64,000 bases of DNA from Doryteuthis pealeii (GCA_023376005.1 CM042139.1:143463664-143527663), one strand, 5' to 3'; counted from the stretch's first letter, positions 11,230-22,109 are shown. Made by a program: numbers and translations. The notes: generated from the letters alone by a model not told the origin.

Positions 11230-11480
11230 ATAAATGAGAACATGGATGAAGCATCAACAAGATTAAGAAGTCCCAAGGAAGAAAATCTGAAGAACAGAGA
11301 GAAACCTGAACACACCAGTGTGAACCGACCAGCAACGACATACATCAATCAACTCTGTGTGGATACTGGATGCGTGTATGTAGGACTTGCTAGGAGTGAT
11401 GGCAGAGAGGAATGAGTGTGAGTGGCAGGAGAGAATCATGGAATCTGTGTGATCAGAGCAACCTGATGATATGATGATGA
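11230..11480 (+). mobile_element. LINE RT C-terminal fragment
   Basis: A forward frame gives VNRPATTYINQLCVDTGC (11,321-11,374), which fits the LINE pattern GRPARTYIxQLCxDTGC, then MAERNECEWQERIMES (11,400-11,447). It ends in the family's GATGATATGATGATGATCATG tail. Frameshifts separate the parts. Confidence 0.8.
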
Positions 11481-11634
11481 TCATGACAATGACAGAAAAA
11501 GAAGAGAGTTATTGGCTGAGACGAGAGATTAGCTGAAAGATAAATGGAAAAACCACAAAAGATACAAGACGAAATATTCCTTTTCTCTTTTTGCATAAGC
11601 TAAAATTCATCTCTGTTGGCAAATTTGCATTTAA

Positions 11635-11780
11635 CTGAACCCTCCACCACAGCAGGATGTGACACAAGGTCAATTTTTAAATGGGTGAGGGTTAAATTTT
11701 TAAGTGGATTTTAATTCAGAGTTTTCCTTCTCCGAGACTGGTTGCCAAACCAGGCTAAAGAACCCAGTCAGTCTTACAGC
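11635..11780 (-). repeat. SINE-A 3' half
   Basis: Reverse-strand copy limited to the 3' half: the tail complement CAGGATGTGACACAAGGTCA, then CAGAGTTTTCCTTCTCC and GGTTGCCAAACCAGGCTAAA. It abuts the LINE relic that follows. Confidence 0.8.
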
Positions 11781-11849
11781 TCTGTTAACAAGGAGATTGA
11801 TCTGCTAGAGATGTAATTTCCCAGGTGACAGGATTGAAGACTCACATAT

Positions 11850-12480
11850 TCACCATATTTTCCATGTACCATGTGTTTTAAACATGAAGAGACATATCTA
11901 TACCATGGTAAGCCTCTCAAATTATTAGACCACTTCGCATACCTAGGTAGTAACATCTCATCTATAGAAAGCAATGTCAATATACGCATGGAAAAGTCAT
12001 GGAATGCTATTGGCAGATATTGATCATAGGGAAGTCTAATTTCTCTGATAAAATAAAATGAGAATTTCTTCCAAGCTGTAGTCCACTGCTTGTATGGTTA
12101 GGTAGATGGAAGGCAACACAATGATGCTGCATACTGTCTTGAACAAATCTTTGAAGCAGCACCCCCACCCATAAAAAGCAGCTATATGGCTACTCCTTTC
12201 ACCAAGACATCCAAGTAAAATGAACAAGTCATGCTGAACATTACCAGAGAAAAGGATAAACTCATAAGTGGCGTTCTCACATGACACACCAGTGTAGGCG
12301 AAAGAACCCTCTCAAATCACCTAGCATCAATCAGCTCTGGTTGGAACACCTTCCAGGGTGATTCGGGAGCGAGTGTGTGACTATCATATATTGAGCGATG
12401 CATGAGAGTGAGTGATGGATCTTAGATATACCTCTAGAGACGATCAGTGTTATCTCTGGCTGGTCGTATCACATTAAAAC
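11850..12480 (+). pseudogene. LINE reverse transcriptase C-terminal relic
   Basis: The forward frame at 11,907-11,969 reads GKPLKLLDHFAYLGSNISS, a very typical C-terminal motif of a mollusc/fish LINE RT. Further on, 12,128-12,164 gives MLHTVLNKSLKQ and 12,205-12,240 gives an SPRHPSKMNK-like piece, in the order expected for the family. Stops and frameshifts occur throughout. This is the longest LINE relic in the single-copy part. Confidence 0.85.
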
Positions 12481-12657
12481 ACACTGTTCTCATCCATCTC
12501 TCATGTAGTTCTGAAGATGTTAGTTCTTTAATAAATTTACAAGAGTCCTATTTCCAGGAACCACTTTTGTTTCAATGTTAACTCAATGAATATGTTAATG
12601 TTGGGCTCACACAATAATGTAACATACTGATAATGGTTAAACCAAGCCATTGCTAGA

Positions 12658-12828
12658 GACAGTAGTATTATACTATTTAACCCTCGTTATTGGATTGGGG
12701 TTCATATCTTTCCCAGGGGTATAAATCTGAAAGTTAATGTAATAGTCCTCCTGTAGTTCAAATTCACTTACTACAATATCGCAGTTCAGAATATTACTCA
12801 GTACACCATGGGGACTCCGCTGTATTTG
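12658..12828 (-). repeat. SINE-B fragment, reversed
   Basis: Contains the complement of the central block (GGGGTTCATATCTTTCCCAG) and of the head (CTACAATATCGCAGTTCAGA). The 3' tail is absent. Confidence 0.75.
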
Positions 12829-13109
12829 ATTTAATTGCTTATTAAGCTTAGTTTTGTCTTAGTTTTGTCTAGCAAAAAGTTCTAACAGTAGAGCACTCAG
12901 TAGGGATCTATCTGAAAATGGTAGTTTGTTAACCATTGCTTTATTGTAGGAACCCAATCTTTTTTAAAAAATCTGTCATAATGTTAATTGTAGCAGATGA
13001 GCTATGGTTCGATAACTGAATATTGTCTTCATATACTTGTCGTTTTGGAAACCAAAACACAGTGCTAATATTTTACTTGAAATGGAACAAATGCAGATAT
13101 TGTGTTGTA

Positions 13110-13497
13110 CGAGGGAGAGTCACAAAAGTAATGCCATCCCTATTCGTTCTTTGGAGCCACTTCTTCACTACAGATTTCACTTCCTTGTCACTGGAATAAT
13201 TTTTGTATCTCAAATCTCTTGCATTGGGCTGAGAGAGGCAACCATTATTCCAGTGATGAAGAAGTTGAAATCTGTAGTGATGAAGTGTGCTCAAAGTACA
13301 GTCAACAGTATTTTATAGGGCAGACACATGCTCTCATTCAAAGGTGGAACATTGCTATTGAGAGAAACAGTGACTATGTGGAGAAGTAGAGATGTAATCC
13401 ACAGAGACCAGCTTCATTTTGATGTATGATACATGTTCCTGTGTTGTAATTATACCTGTCCTTAACAAAAATGGCAACGCTTTTTGACTCACCCTTG
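13110..13497 (+). mobile_element. Deleted mariner-like transposon with transposase C-terminus
   Basis: The ends read CGAGGGAGAGTCAC and, on the reverse strand, CAAGGGTGAGTC, each next to a TA (13,108-13,109 and 13,498-13,499), as in Tc1/mariner elements. Near the 3' end an in-frame stretch at 13,321-13,389 encodes RWNIAIERNSDYVEK and a stop, the standard mariner transposase C-terminus. At 388 bp, most of the transposase is deleted. A 41-bp imperfect inverted repeat (about 13,160-13,292) lies inside. Confidence 0.85.
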
Positions 13498-13499
13498 TA

Positions 13500-13970
13500 T
13501 AAGCCTGAGTATATTATATATCCTCATCTGGATATATTGCAAAACAGTTCACAATGAATTTACCAGTACAATTTTATGGCCTGAGCAAGCTTACAAGAAT
13601 GAGTACATGAATGATGTAGGAAATTTTCTAATTGGAAAATCATCTTTTAGTAGAGATAGTGTTAGGTTCCTTGATATAATAGCAGAAAGGGAAAATGTAG
13701 ACTTACATGTTGAGCAATGTTCTCATGCCATGCAAACATAGTTGCTGGGATTGCAAAGAATCCTGTCCTGTAGACATGCTGTTAACTCTATTGAGGCTAG
13801 AAGGTGAAAGAGCATTTCGACTTTGATGCTTCCAGTTTTGTATTGCTACCTGCTATGTCACCTATCACCTACTGGAAGATGCAGGAGGTAAATTACCTTT
13901 CGACTCCCTAGCGTAAAAATAGGAGAATAGCAAGGAAGAGTTAAAACTTATAGAGCTCCATATGGAAATG
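13500..13970. other. Open frame of unknown status and unassigned sequence
   Basis: A frame from 13,484 to 13,741 overlaps the mariner end and then encodes an ordinary-looking segment with NFLIGKSSFSRDSVRFLDII. I recognise no domain and see no convincing splice-site pair, so this may be chance or an unidentified element. Confidence 0.3.
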
Positions 13971-14069
13971 AAGGAACATGTCCACATCCATATGCATTTT
14001 ACATTTCACAATCATGCTCTGTGTAGTAGCACTGAGCACTTCTTCTTGCAAACTGTTCTATTTTGCATT

Positions 14070-14070
<1 letters not shown>

Positions 14071-14110
<40 letters not shown>

Positions 14111-14172
14111 AATATATTAGTATTATATTATATAATATATATAAATATATATATTTTATATTATATATATAT
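14071..14172. repeat. (CT)n then (AT)n microsatellite
   Basis: About twenty CT units followed by irregular ATATAT and TATTATA sequence. A serine/leucine-rich frame across it is a translation of the repeat. Confidence 0.9.
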
Positions 14173-14208
14173 GAGGTGAGAGGTATGCAACAAATCTAAA
14201 GTCTAGGT

Positions 14209-14478
14209 GGAGGTGTGTGGTGTAATGATTTAGAGTCATAGTAAATGGACTCATCAACCAGAGTTCAAATCCTGGGCCAAACTGTTTGCATTTACATTGG
14301 GAAAAGTATAAATCAACTATTCTCCCTCAAGCCATAGGCTAATAATAGGCGGATTGAGCTCTTTAACCAAGGCTAGGTAACCAGTCTGTGGAGAAGGAAA
14401 ACTCTGAATTCAAACCTGCTTAAATGCTTAAGAAATTGACCTTGTGTCCACTTCCTGCTCGTGCAGAGGGTTGGTGTA
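14209..14478 (+). repeat. SINE-A, near full length
   Basis: Runs from head GGAGGTGTGTGGTGTAATGA through box B-like GAGTTCAAATCCTG to the tail ATTGACCTTGTGTCC and GTGCAGAGGGTTGGT. It passes directly into GT and TA microsatellites, as is usual for SINE-A 3' ends in this window. Confidence 0.9.
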
Positions 14479-14504
14479 TGTATGTGTGTGTGTGTGTGTC
14501 TCGT

Positions 14505-14538
<34 letters not shown>

Positions 14539-14555
14539 TATATGAGGTGTTGGTA

Positions 14556-14600
<45 letters not shown>
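14479..14600. repeat. Compound (GT)n/(TA)n/(CA)n microsatellite
   Basis: GT, TA and CA runs alternate, with a short TATGAGGTGTTGGTAAATAA interruption. A tyrosine/isoleucine-rich frame on each strand is an artefact of this. Confidence 0.9.
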
Positions 14601-14606
<6 letters not shown>

Positions 14607-15215
14607 ACTCATATATGATTGGTAAATATTATTTTTTAAAGTTCTAAGCCTCACCCAGATACTTTATTTCTGCTCAGGTCTCTGTTTTGTCCACTTTTAG
14701 ATTTGTTGCATACCTCTCACCATTGCATAGACCTCACCTGCACAGAAATTAAGACAGAAATCTGAATTAGTTTTCCTAATTTTAGAGAAGTGGCTTTCTT
14801 TCCAAACTTTTTGAATGCTCCTCATATATAGAGAGGGAGAGGTAAGGAGAAAGAATATAGGGTTGGCATTGGCCCAACATGTATTGTCTTGTCTCTGATT
14901 AAAAACATAGAAACACTTTTAGTCTTTGTGTATCACTGACATGTATTTATTGTAGTTCCCCATTGAGTAGGAGAAGAAAATGACATTGTGCTGTAAAGTT
15001 ATCCCATTATTCCCTCTAATCTCAAACAAGGTTATAGTTTATTTATGTAAATTTGTATTTAAACATCAATAATAAAACATAATTACAAAAGAAATGAGTG
15101 GCAAAAAACATATGTGCAGAGTTATAGAATTAAATTCGATTCTAACTGGCAATGACTGCATTTTATGGAGCATATTCAGTGTTTCATAAGTGATTCTTTT
15201 TTTTGTCTTTTTCAG

Positions 15216-15364
15216 GTATCTATAAAGGAGCCTTCAGGTATATCCAGCTATACCAGCTCTTGAGTGTCATGGATGGAAAAATAGAAGATGCAGAGCTAGA
15301 AATTAACTGGATGAATCTTCCTCCTGCTCCCAGAAAGTCTAATTTAATTGGTAAACTGCTCTAG
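15216..15364 (+). CDS. Candidate terminal coding exon, unknown product
   Basis: A strong 3' splice site (T-rich tract and TTTTTCAG, 15,197-15,215) precedes an open stretch that starts in phase (two bases, then 48 codons) and ends at TAG (15,362-15,364). The peptide contains YKGAFRYIQLYQLLSVMDG and ends with PRKSNLIGKLL. It is not low-complexity and resembles no transposon protein I know. A possible AATAAA poly(A) signal lies at 15,764-15,769, beyond a SINE-C that would sit in the 3' UTR. No upstream exon was found. I do not recognise the protein, and without homology or RNA evidence the call is tentative. Confidence 0.5.
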
Positions 15365-15483
15365 CAAATGTAAAAAGAGTCAGTGTCAAGATGCAAATAT
15401 GTACAGGTCTGCAAAACAAATGTGCCCATGTACAGATTTAAAAGAGAAGTAGAATTATCTGAGTAAGCTTTTTAGTTTTAGTC

Positions 15484-15713
15484 TGCAGAGTGGCTGAAAA
15501 GTGGAGAGACTTTATTCCCTTTTGCTAACACTAGACCAGAGAGATTGTTTGGCTGAGATGGAGCGTCACATTACTGACAACTCCTAGATGCTGTTTTACA
15601 CACAGATCAGATTACCCAAGCGTGTACTAATCATGTGCTGAGTTGGTGAATACTGGTATTGAACCCAGAAACCTGTAGTGACTTTAGGCTTACCGACTGA
15701 GCTTAAACCAGCC
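15484..15713 (-). repeat. SINE-C copy, reversed
   Basis: The reverse-strand head includes a degenerate box A and GGGTTCAATACCAG as box B. The body holds the CACACAGATCAGATTACCCA complement. It lies 120 bp after the candidate exon's stop codon. Confidence 0.8.
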
Positions 15714-15769
15714 TCTTAATAAACTGATATTTTCTACAAATGTGTTTGTTTTATGTTTTTATCAATAAA

Positions 15770-16700
15770 TTGATGAATTAAAATTGCTGAGAACATTGGC
15801 TGAATTACTTTTGACTAGATGATGAGAATTGTATAGTAACATGCTGAGATTCCTCTCTGATGACAAAAATGCAAATGATAAACTGCTGTAATTTCTTTTA
15901 TTGATAGAATATAAGTGTCCCTACATTACAAATAAAAAAAATGATTAAAAATGTATGCATTGTTTGGTTATTAAAACTATAATATATGTATCTAAAAATA
16001 ATGTTCTAAAGTGTGTGCTTTTTCCAAAAACTTTTCTCAATTTTGAGAAAATCCTGGATACAAAGTTTATTATATCTTACCTTACAGGATGTAGAATTTT
16101 GCCCAGAATAATATGAGCTAATTTATACGTTCTCTATGCTTCTCGGTATTAATGCTAGGGTTTTAATTAAGCTTCATTATTGTTGCTTTTAAGTCGTTTG
16201 GCCATCTTAAAGATGGCCACTGTTCTCAGTAGTGAACAACATTTACGCTTGGGAAAAACAGATATATTTCTGAGTGTATAGGTTTCCATATGCCAGCTAC
16301 AGATTTGAGCGAATGCATAGCTGACAAAATCAAACACTGAAGGTTTTGGGTAGGGATTGTAGCCTAGTAGTGAACAGATGCATATTTGCATTCATGTAAT
16401 AGAAACTATGTGTACACCATAAGAATATGCCTGTGTGTTCATAATTAATACTAACAAAGATGAAACCAGAGAGAGAAGACAACAACCCCAAAGAAAGAAA
16501 CCTCAGACAACTTGGCATTGGCCAGCAGAAGATAACAGACATAAGAATGTATGCAATATGAGTATCATTCGGCCAATATACCAAATTTTGTCTTAACTAA
16601 ATTTTAAAGGATGCCATTCCAATATATTGACCATCTTACGTGATTGCTTTCAATATACATTCAACAGTGACCTCAATTTTAAATGAAATATTCATATTGC
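15770..16700. other. No gene or clear repeat
   Basis: Mostly AT-rich. Overlapping reverse-strand frames at 16,167-16,584 have no recognisable domain and are not supported as genes. Confidence 0.45.
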
Positions 16701-16712
16701 TAGAAAGGTGCA

Positions 16713-16780
16713 TATATTATATATATATATATATATATATAATATATTATATATATATTATATATATATATATTTATAAT
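16713..16780. repeat. (AT)n microsatellite
   Basis: Imperfect AT/TA runs followed by a short GT run. Confidence 0.9.
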
Positions 16781-16971
16781 GTGTGTGTGTTTTTGTCTGG
16801 CTTGGGATATCTCTGTCATTTCAATGAATTATATTTTCCGAACTCTGGCCATCTGCCTGAATTGCATTGGCCACAAGAGGTGAGGTGAATCCCTCATAGC
16901 AATATCTTAAGTAATTATTTTAAAACCTTACAATAACCAGTTTTTAAATGGAATTATCTATATCCTTTACA

Positions 16972-16973
<2 letters not shown>

Positions 16974-17011
<38 letters not shown>

Positions 17012-17030
17012 TATACATATATATATATAA
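16974..17030. repeat. (TA)n microsatellite
   Basis: Interrupted TA run directly abutting the SINE-C head downstream. Confidence 0.9.
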
Positions 17031-17031
17031 A

Positions 17032-17170
17032 TAGGTGGTTTATCTCAGTTGCCAGAGCATCGCCTAGGAATCACAAGGTTCCTGTTCGATACCAGTCCCT
17101 GCCCAACTCAGCACCATGAATAACACAGATTGGGTAATCTGATCTGTGCGGTAAAGTGGGATCTAGTGAT
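17032..17170 (+). repeat. SINE-C head, 3' truncated
   Basis: GGTTTATCTCAGTTGCCAGA (box A region) and GTTCGATACCAG (box B) are followed by GGGTAATCTGATCTGTGCGG. It stops at a TA/GT microsatellite (17,168-17,245). Confidence 0.85.
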
Positions 17171-17187
17171 ATATATATTATATATTA

Positions 17188-17225
<38 letters not shown>

Positions 17226-17245
17226 GTGTGTGTGTGTGTGTGTTG
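17168..17245. repeat. (AT)n/(GT)n microsatellite
   Basis: A TA run passing into TGTGTG units. Confidence 0.9.
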
Positions 17246-17249
17246 TGTG

Positions 17250-17847
17250 TTGTATATATGCACTCTTTGTGCAATAGTTATCATCGTAAGAAATGGTCAT
17301 GCCGACCCAAGGCCATATAACTAGCCATTACATAGAGCATGCTCCTTTTAAACATTTTAAAATAGAATATAGAACCAAATACAGAGGGTGTACAGATATG
17401 CAAAACAAGCCCCATGTAGAACATCAATGCAAACTTAGCATTAGAATAATTTGATTCCAATTTGCTGGATGGATTACCAAATCCTCACCACAGTCAGGAT
17501 TCATTATTTTTATGTCACATTCTCCATGATTTATTTAAATCTCAATTAAAAAAAAATATCTTATATTATTAATACAGATATATTAATACATGCAATTATA
17601 CTTATATATTCAACCAAATATCTGTTTACAGTGAGAACAGGAAGGCAAAGTTGTATATTGATCTTAAAAAATTGATTTTGATCAATTTTCTGCTTGTATT
17701 ATTGATTTCAAATTGTTTTATTTGCATATGAATATGGGCAAAAATCTCGGTGATAAATCTTAAAGGAATCCCATTGACAAAAAGAAATAACTGTAATTTT
17801 ATTCTTTACTCTCTAATTTGGTAAATATATAAATTAAGAAAATTAGC
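17250..17847. other. No gene seen, up to the palindrome edge
   Basis: AT-rich single-copy sequence. The match to the right arm of the palindrome begins at about 17,848 (AATGAAAGCCGGAAGTGATT), the point where the right arm is cut by the N gap. Confidence 0.5.
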
Positions 17848-17936
17848 AATGAAAGCCGGAAGTGATTAGAAGAGATTATATCCATAAGTTTTTCTATTCT
17901 TTGATTATAAACTTTTCTGTCAAATAAGTTTATCAT

Positions 17937-18200
17937 GAGTATTATCTGCGTTATTCAGACTATTGTCCCCATCTTCATTGTTATTTGTACAACGTTTCGG
18001 CTGATATGCCCTCCGGCCTTCTTCAGATATTTCTTGTCAGACTCAGGAACCTTCTCAGACTTGGGAAACCTTCTCGGACCTCAGGAACCTTCTTTTCGAA
18101 CTTGAGAATTTTCTTGTCTTAATCAGGACAAGATGGGGACAATAGTCCGAATAATGCAGATAATACTATCTTCAAGCCTCATCTCAAACATTCAGAGAAA
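17937..18200 (-). mobile_element. Short inverted-repeat retroposon, Penelope/retrozyme-like candidate
   Basis: Second copy of the 4117-4373 element, in reverse orientation, with a perfect 11-bp target duplication AAGTTTATCAT (17,926-17,936 and 18,201-18,211). Inverted ends AGTATTATCTGC lie at 17,938 and 18,167. On the reverse strand it carries CTGAAGAA, a GGC/GCC stem and GAAACGTTG. An internal run of about three 18-base units (GAAGGTTCCTGAGTCTGA type) separates the halves. Confidence 0.7.
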
Positions 18201-18211
18201 AAGTTTATCAT

Positions 18212-18880
18212 AATACTTTAATTTTAAACAATATTAAATGCTACTTCTTATTTTACTATTTTTTGCTTTTCCAAATATTAATATTTATAAAAGTGATTGT
18301 CATCTTTCCATGTGTTCTTAGTTTTGTTAGTCTTTCAAATTTAATATATTTTATTATATTAAAACCTAAATACTTGCAGCCAGAAGGCACATAATTTTGC
18401 TAGTGTATGGTCATCGAGATTATAATACATATATATAGCCATGAAGTAATACACAGATAGTCTACAATTGTTTGGTGATATTCTGTCTAGAGGTTAGAAG
18501 TAGAAAGATATGATACAATTCTGTTCTGTTGAAGAGCCCTCACCTTATATATATATATATAATGTAAGGAGAAAGAAAGAGCAAACAAGAGATTCTTTTA
18601 GTCTAAAATGTCAGGCTGGAACAAGCTTTATTTATTGTTTATTATTGCTTTAAAAAGATGATGTACAGAAGTTTTAGCTACTTTCTGACAACAAAAAGGG
18701 AGAATGATCTGAGTGTTTATTGGTTACTTACATATATAGGTAATCCTTAACTATTTCCTCGTAAATTCCTACCATAAATAAACTGAACCCTCATTTTATG
18801 TCTGTGTTTTTGCAATAAATGTTTATTTTTCTTGCAACCGTTATTTTACAATACTAAATATATTTATTATTTATATTCTT
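18212..18880. other. No gene or clear repeat
   Basis: AT-rich sequence with a short AT run at 18,548-18,562. Nothing is recognised. Confidence 0.4.
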
Positions 18881-18884
18881 AAAA

Positions 18885-19125
18885 ATTTTTTTATTTTGTG
18901 AGAATGGTTAGTTTTAAAGTGGGTCATTATACAATTTAGCCATTAAATTAGATCCTCCTTTTATGACCATAATTTGTTTTTTCATAGACGATGATTTTTC
19001 GTTCGTAGACGAATTATAAATCTGACGTTTTATTTTAGAGTAACAAAGCCCCCCCCCAAAAAAAAAGAAAAACAACAACAAAAGGAGCCCCACTTTAAAC
19101 TAACCATTCTCACAAAATAAAACAT
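18885..19125. mobile_element. Foldback MITE, about 37-bp inverted ends
   Basis: TTTTGTGAGAATGGTTAGTT followed by TTAAAGTGGG (18,893-18,926) is repeated in reverse at 19,088-19,120. The interior holds a poly(C)/poly(A) patch. Target duplications are not clear. The mirror copy is at about 59,600-59,865. Confidence 0.65.
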
Positions 19126-19142
19126 TCTACAAGAGGACAGGA

Positions 19143-19680
19143 GTCTCCAGGGTTGTAGTGGTTAACATGCTGGCGTGCAACATTGTAGTAAGTGAGTTTG
19201 AACTCCAGTCACATTATTATTCTCTTTTAGACTAATACCCTTGGGAAAGGTATGGATCTCACATCCTCCAGCTATGGGATATATAGTACCACTACTGTTG
19301 TTCTACAATAGGGTTCATGACCAGGGATGTGAGATAGCATTCCAGGGGTGCAAAGATAACATTTCTGTTTTTTTGTCAATATTAAGGGTACTGTCTGATT
19401 CCATTATTTTTTGTAGGGTTATACAACTTTCATTTTGTTGTAGTATTTTTTCTTTTCCATATGTTTTATTTCTGTTTATATATTATTAAAAATACAAATT
19501 TGTTTTGGTCCCTTCACCTTTATATTGTATGAATTATTACTGTTAAAAAGGTGTATGAGAACATATTACAATTTTTTAGGTGTGTGGGGCATAAAATGGT
19601 TGGAACCACTGTTCTACAAGCATGGCTTTAGCATTAAATAACCACGAAATTTGATATGCAACTAAATCAAAGAAACCTAA
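19143..19680 (+). repeat. SINE-B split by a hAT MITE
   Basis: The head (GGTTGTAGTGGTTAACATGC), box B-like GAGTTTGAACTCC and central block run to 19,308. The tail, GCATGGCTTTAGCATTAAAT and TTGATATGCAACTAAATC, resumes after the 303-bp insertion. Confidence 0.9.
19309..19611 (-). mobile_element. Non-autonomous hAT element
   Basis: Flanked by the 8-bp duplication TTCTACAA (19,301-19,308 and 19,612-19,619). The reverse-strand end reads CAGTGGTTCC(C)AACC, a typical hAT terminus, and the other end TAGGGTTCATGACC is a diverged partner. It is about 303 bp long with no coding capacity. Confidence 0.88.
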
Positions 19681-19689
19681 CCAAACCTA

Positions 19690-20700
19690 AATCCTTTGGT
19701 GACTTTTGGGTCACCCTGTGTACCTGTTTGGATCATCAGGGTTAATACCACAAATAAAAATCCTAATTGTAATAATTGAATTGCTTCAAAAAATGACGTG
19801 CAGATTTTTATAGATTACAAAATCAACAGAAACAATGATGTAATCCAATTACATATAATTGAAACATGTATTCATTTTATTAATGATAATAGTTTATTTG
19901 TCTGTGTTTTCTGCTCCATACATTGAGAGGAATAAAAACATGGCTTCTAGCCTAGTTTCTGTTGTTTTACTTTCTTCAAATTAACCTTTTCATCTCTTTC
20001 CATTGTATGGAAAAGATTAAATATCAGTCAGTGTTTACACATTTCTTTTTCTTTTCTTTCTGCAGTTTGTATATTAACAATTTAGAACAACAATGTATTT
20101 AATTATAATGTTTATTAATAGTTCATTTATTGGTTTCTTGTTATTCTTTGTGGTTAGGGTTTTCAGTGGGTTCTAAAACAATTTATTGTGAATCTTTTGT
20201 TCAGAACACGTTAAGTGCAATTCAGAAACAGAGTTTCCACGGCTATGGTATCTTGATAATACTGATTATGGCCTCTCTAAATTGATGCACTCTCTATTTT
20301 CCTTGTAAATTCCAAGAACACATGATATACATAATGTCTCAAAAACATTGTCTTTATGACAACTTTTAAACTATTCTAACTTAGCACAGAAAAAAATATA
20401 GCTGTACACATTCCAGTCTAAAAGGATTTTTTAAAGAGATTTTCTCAGTGACTGCTCTAACACATTGTCTGCACCACTCACCTCGTGTTCTCTGTCACAC
20501 ACATCACTCTTCTTTTGGTTAAATAACACCACAACTTTTCTCCTAAAAAGATGGATTTGGCATTAAATAACCCCCAAATATTAATATTGCAATGAAATAA
20601 AGAACCTGACATATCTCTGAGAATTTCAGTTGTTATAAAGATGGCAGAACTTTCAATCTTTAAAAACTCCAATCTCAAAATTTATCAATTAATTCAATAT
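19690..20700. other. Mostly unassigned; one SINE-type tail
   Basis: A SINE-B-type tail (TTTGGCATTAAATAACCCCC) lies at about 20,555-20,615. The rest is AT-rich with no gene recognised. Confidence 0.45.
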
Positions 20701-20726
20701 TGCTGACTTGTTGGAAGGTTAGGTTA

Positions 20727-20903
20727 GGTTTCCTTTTTAATGGTTATATCAATCTTCATAGGTTATTTAATACCAAAACCATCCTTTTAGAGGAACAGTA
20801 GTTTAGGATTAGGGTAGGGTTAGCACTTATCTAACCCATAGCTTAGAGGATGAGGGGATTCATACCTTTCCCAAGAATATTTGTCCAAAAGTAAATAGTG
20901 TTA
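20727..20903 (-). repeat. SINE-B 3' part, reversed
   Basis: Tail complement TTTTTAATGGTTATATCAAT, then the central block GATTCATACCTTTCCCAAG. The head is missing. A duplicated GGTTA unit precedes it. Confidence 0.8.
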
Positions 20904-21231
20904 CTGGTGTTTAAAATCACTTATAATGATGCAAAGTTTTCTGTTGTTTTGTAGGAAATATTCTTTTAAATTTAAGTGAATGATATCGAAGTTATTTATT
21001 GATTTATACAATTTCTTTTTTTTGTCTGGATTATTAGTCCTAACTAAGAAATAATGCTATGCATTATTTTACATCTCTAGCTTGAAGAACTATCTGCAAA
21101 CCTAATTAGTAATGTTTAATTAAATGGGATAATTATTTTAATAAGGAAAATGATATGATTAATTACATCTTGGAGCAACATTATTTTCCACTCATTATTT
21201 TTTTTTTATGGACACCCTCGTTTCCTTGTGG

Positions 21232-21450
21232 GCGAGTCCTGATTGTGTAGTGGCTAATATGCTGGACTGTGATATCGTAATAAGTGAGATCGAATCACAA
21301 TTCACTTTTGGACAAATCCTCTGGCAAAGGTATGAACCAACTCATCCTCCCAGCTATGATTAAATAGTACCACTACTGTTATTCTACAAGGATGGTTTTG
21401 ACATTGAATAAACCACAAAGGTTGATATGCCATTAAAACAAGAAATCAAA
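21232..21450 (+). repeat. SINE-B, full length with target duplication
   Basis: The head GATTGTGTAGTGGCTAATAT, the central block and the tail TTGATATGCCATTAAAAC are all present. Flanking TTTCCTTGTGGG and TTTCCTTGTAGG (21,221 and 21,453) form a probable 11-12 bp target duplication. Confidence 0.88.
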
Positions 21451-21619
21451 CCTTTCCTTGTAGGAACATTTTAAAAAAAGTAATGTTTTTGATTTATTTT
21501 CATAGAAGCTGTAACAAATATATAAAGTGTGTGAATACCATTTGGTAGAAACAAGTTTCAGCTACAAAATCTATTTTTTTCACATTTGTTGGCATCCTTC
21601 CGTTTGCTAAAGATGATGA

Positions 21620-22000
21620 AGTAGTGTCCAATTATTTTTTCCTAACTGCATCTATGCGAGTGACTGACAAGTCAATTTTTGAATGACAATCTCTGGTCAG
21701 TGACTGCATACAAACGGTGATGCTTGCTGGGTGTTTTTGTCTCTCCTTCTTTCTGGCTGTCTTCTTTCCTTTCTTTTCACTCCTTTTCATGCCTTGTTTG
21801 ACAAGGAGGCACAAGGCACCCAGTTTTTTTGCACCAACCTCCCCTGTGTTGGTGTTGATGTGGCATGTCTTCATGTTCTTATTGCAGACATCTTTGAAGC
21901 ATTGCATGGTCCCGCTACTGGTCTGGAGCCTTCTACTAATTTGCCATACAGAAGGTCTTTGGGGATGTGGCCTTTGTCCATCCTCCTGACATGACCATAT
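21620..22000 (-). pseudogene. Non-LTR retrotransposon C-terminus with zinc-finger remnant
   Basis: On the reverse strand the frame runs GHVRRMDKGHIPKDLLYGKL (with small indels), then FKDVCNKNMKT, a WxxLVKQG-like segment and ASITVCMQ. It ends in RDCHSKIDL, the remnant of a C2H2 finger. This order is typical of the C-terminal end of a common animal LINE RT protein. One-base indels between the three copies shift the frame differently, which points to base errors on top of true decay. Confidence 0.85.
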
Positions 22001-22109
22001 CTTTATTATTCATTTATTTTTTAGATTTAACTTCTTTTCAGATACAGTTTGGTGAGTTTCAAACTCATCACATTTCTGTTAAGAAAATTTTTTTGTTTTA
22101 CAAAGACTC

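Larger units (their letters stand above)
14175..14721. repeat. 26-bp perfect inverted repeat enclosing a SINE-A
   Basis: GGTGAGAGGTATGCAACAAA and the next six bases (14,175-14,200) recur perfectly in reverse at 14,696-14,721. A SINE-A and CA/GT and AT microsatellites lie between. This may be a foldback element that received a SINE, or a local inversion-duplication. Confidence 0.7.

Noticed and set aside
13484..13741. 85-codon open frame after the mariner
   Set aside because: It starts in the transposon terminus, and no family or splice structure is recognisable. Left as unresolved rather than called a gene.
14373..14654. Tyr/Ile-rich frames on both strands
   Set aside because: They arise from the TA/CA/GT microsatellites.
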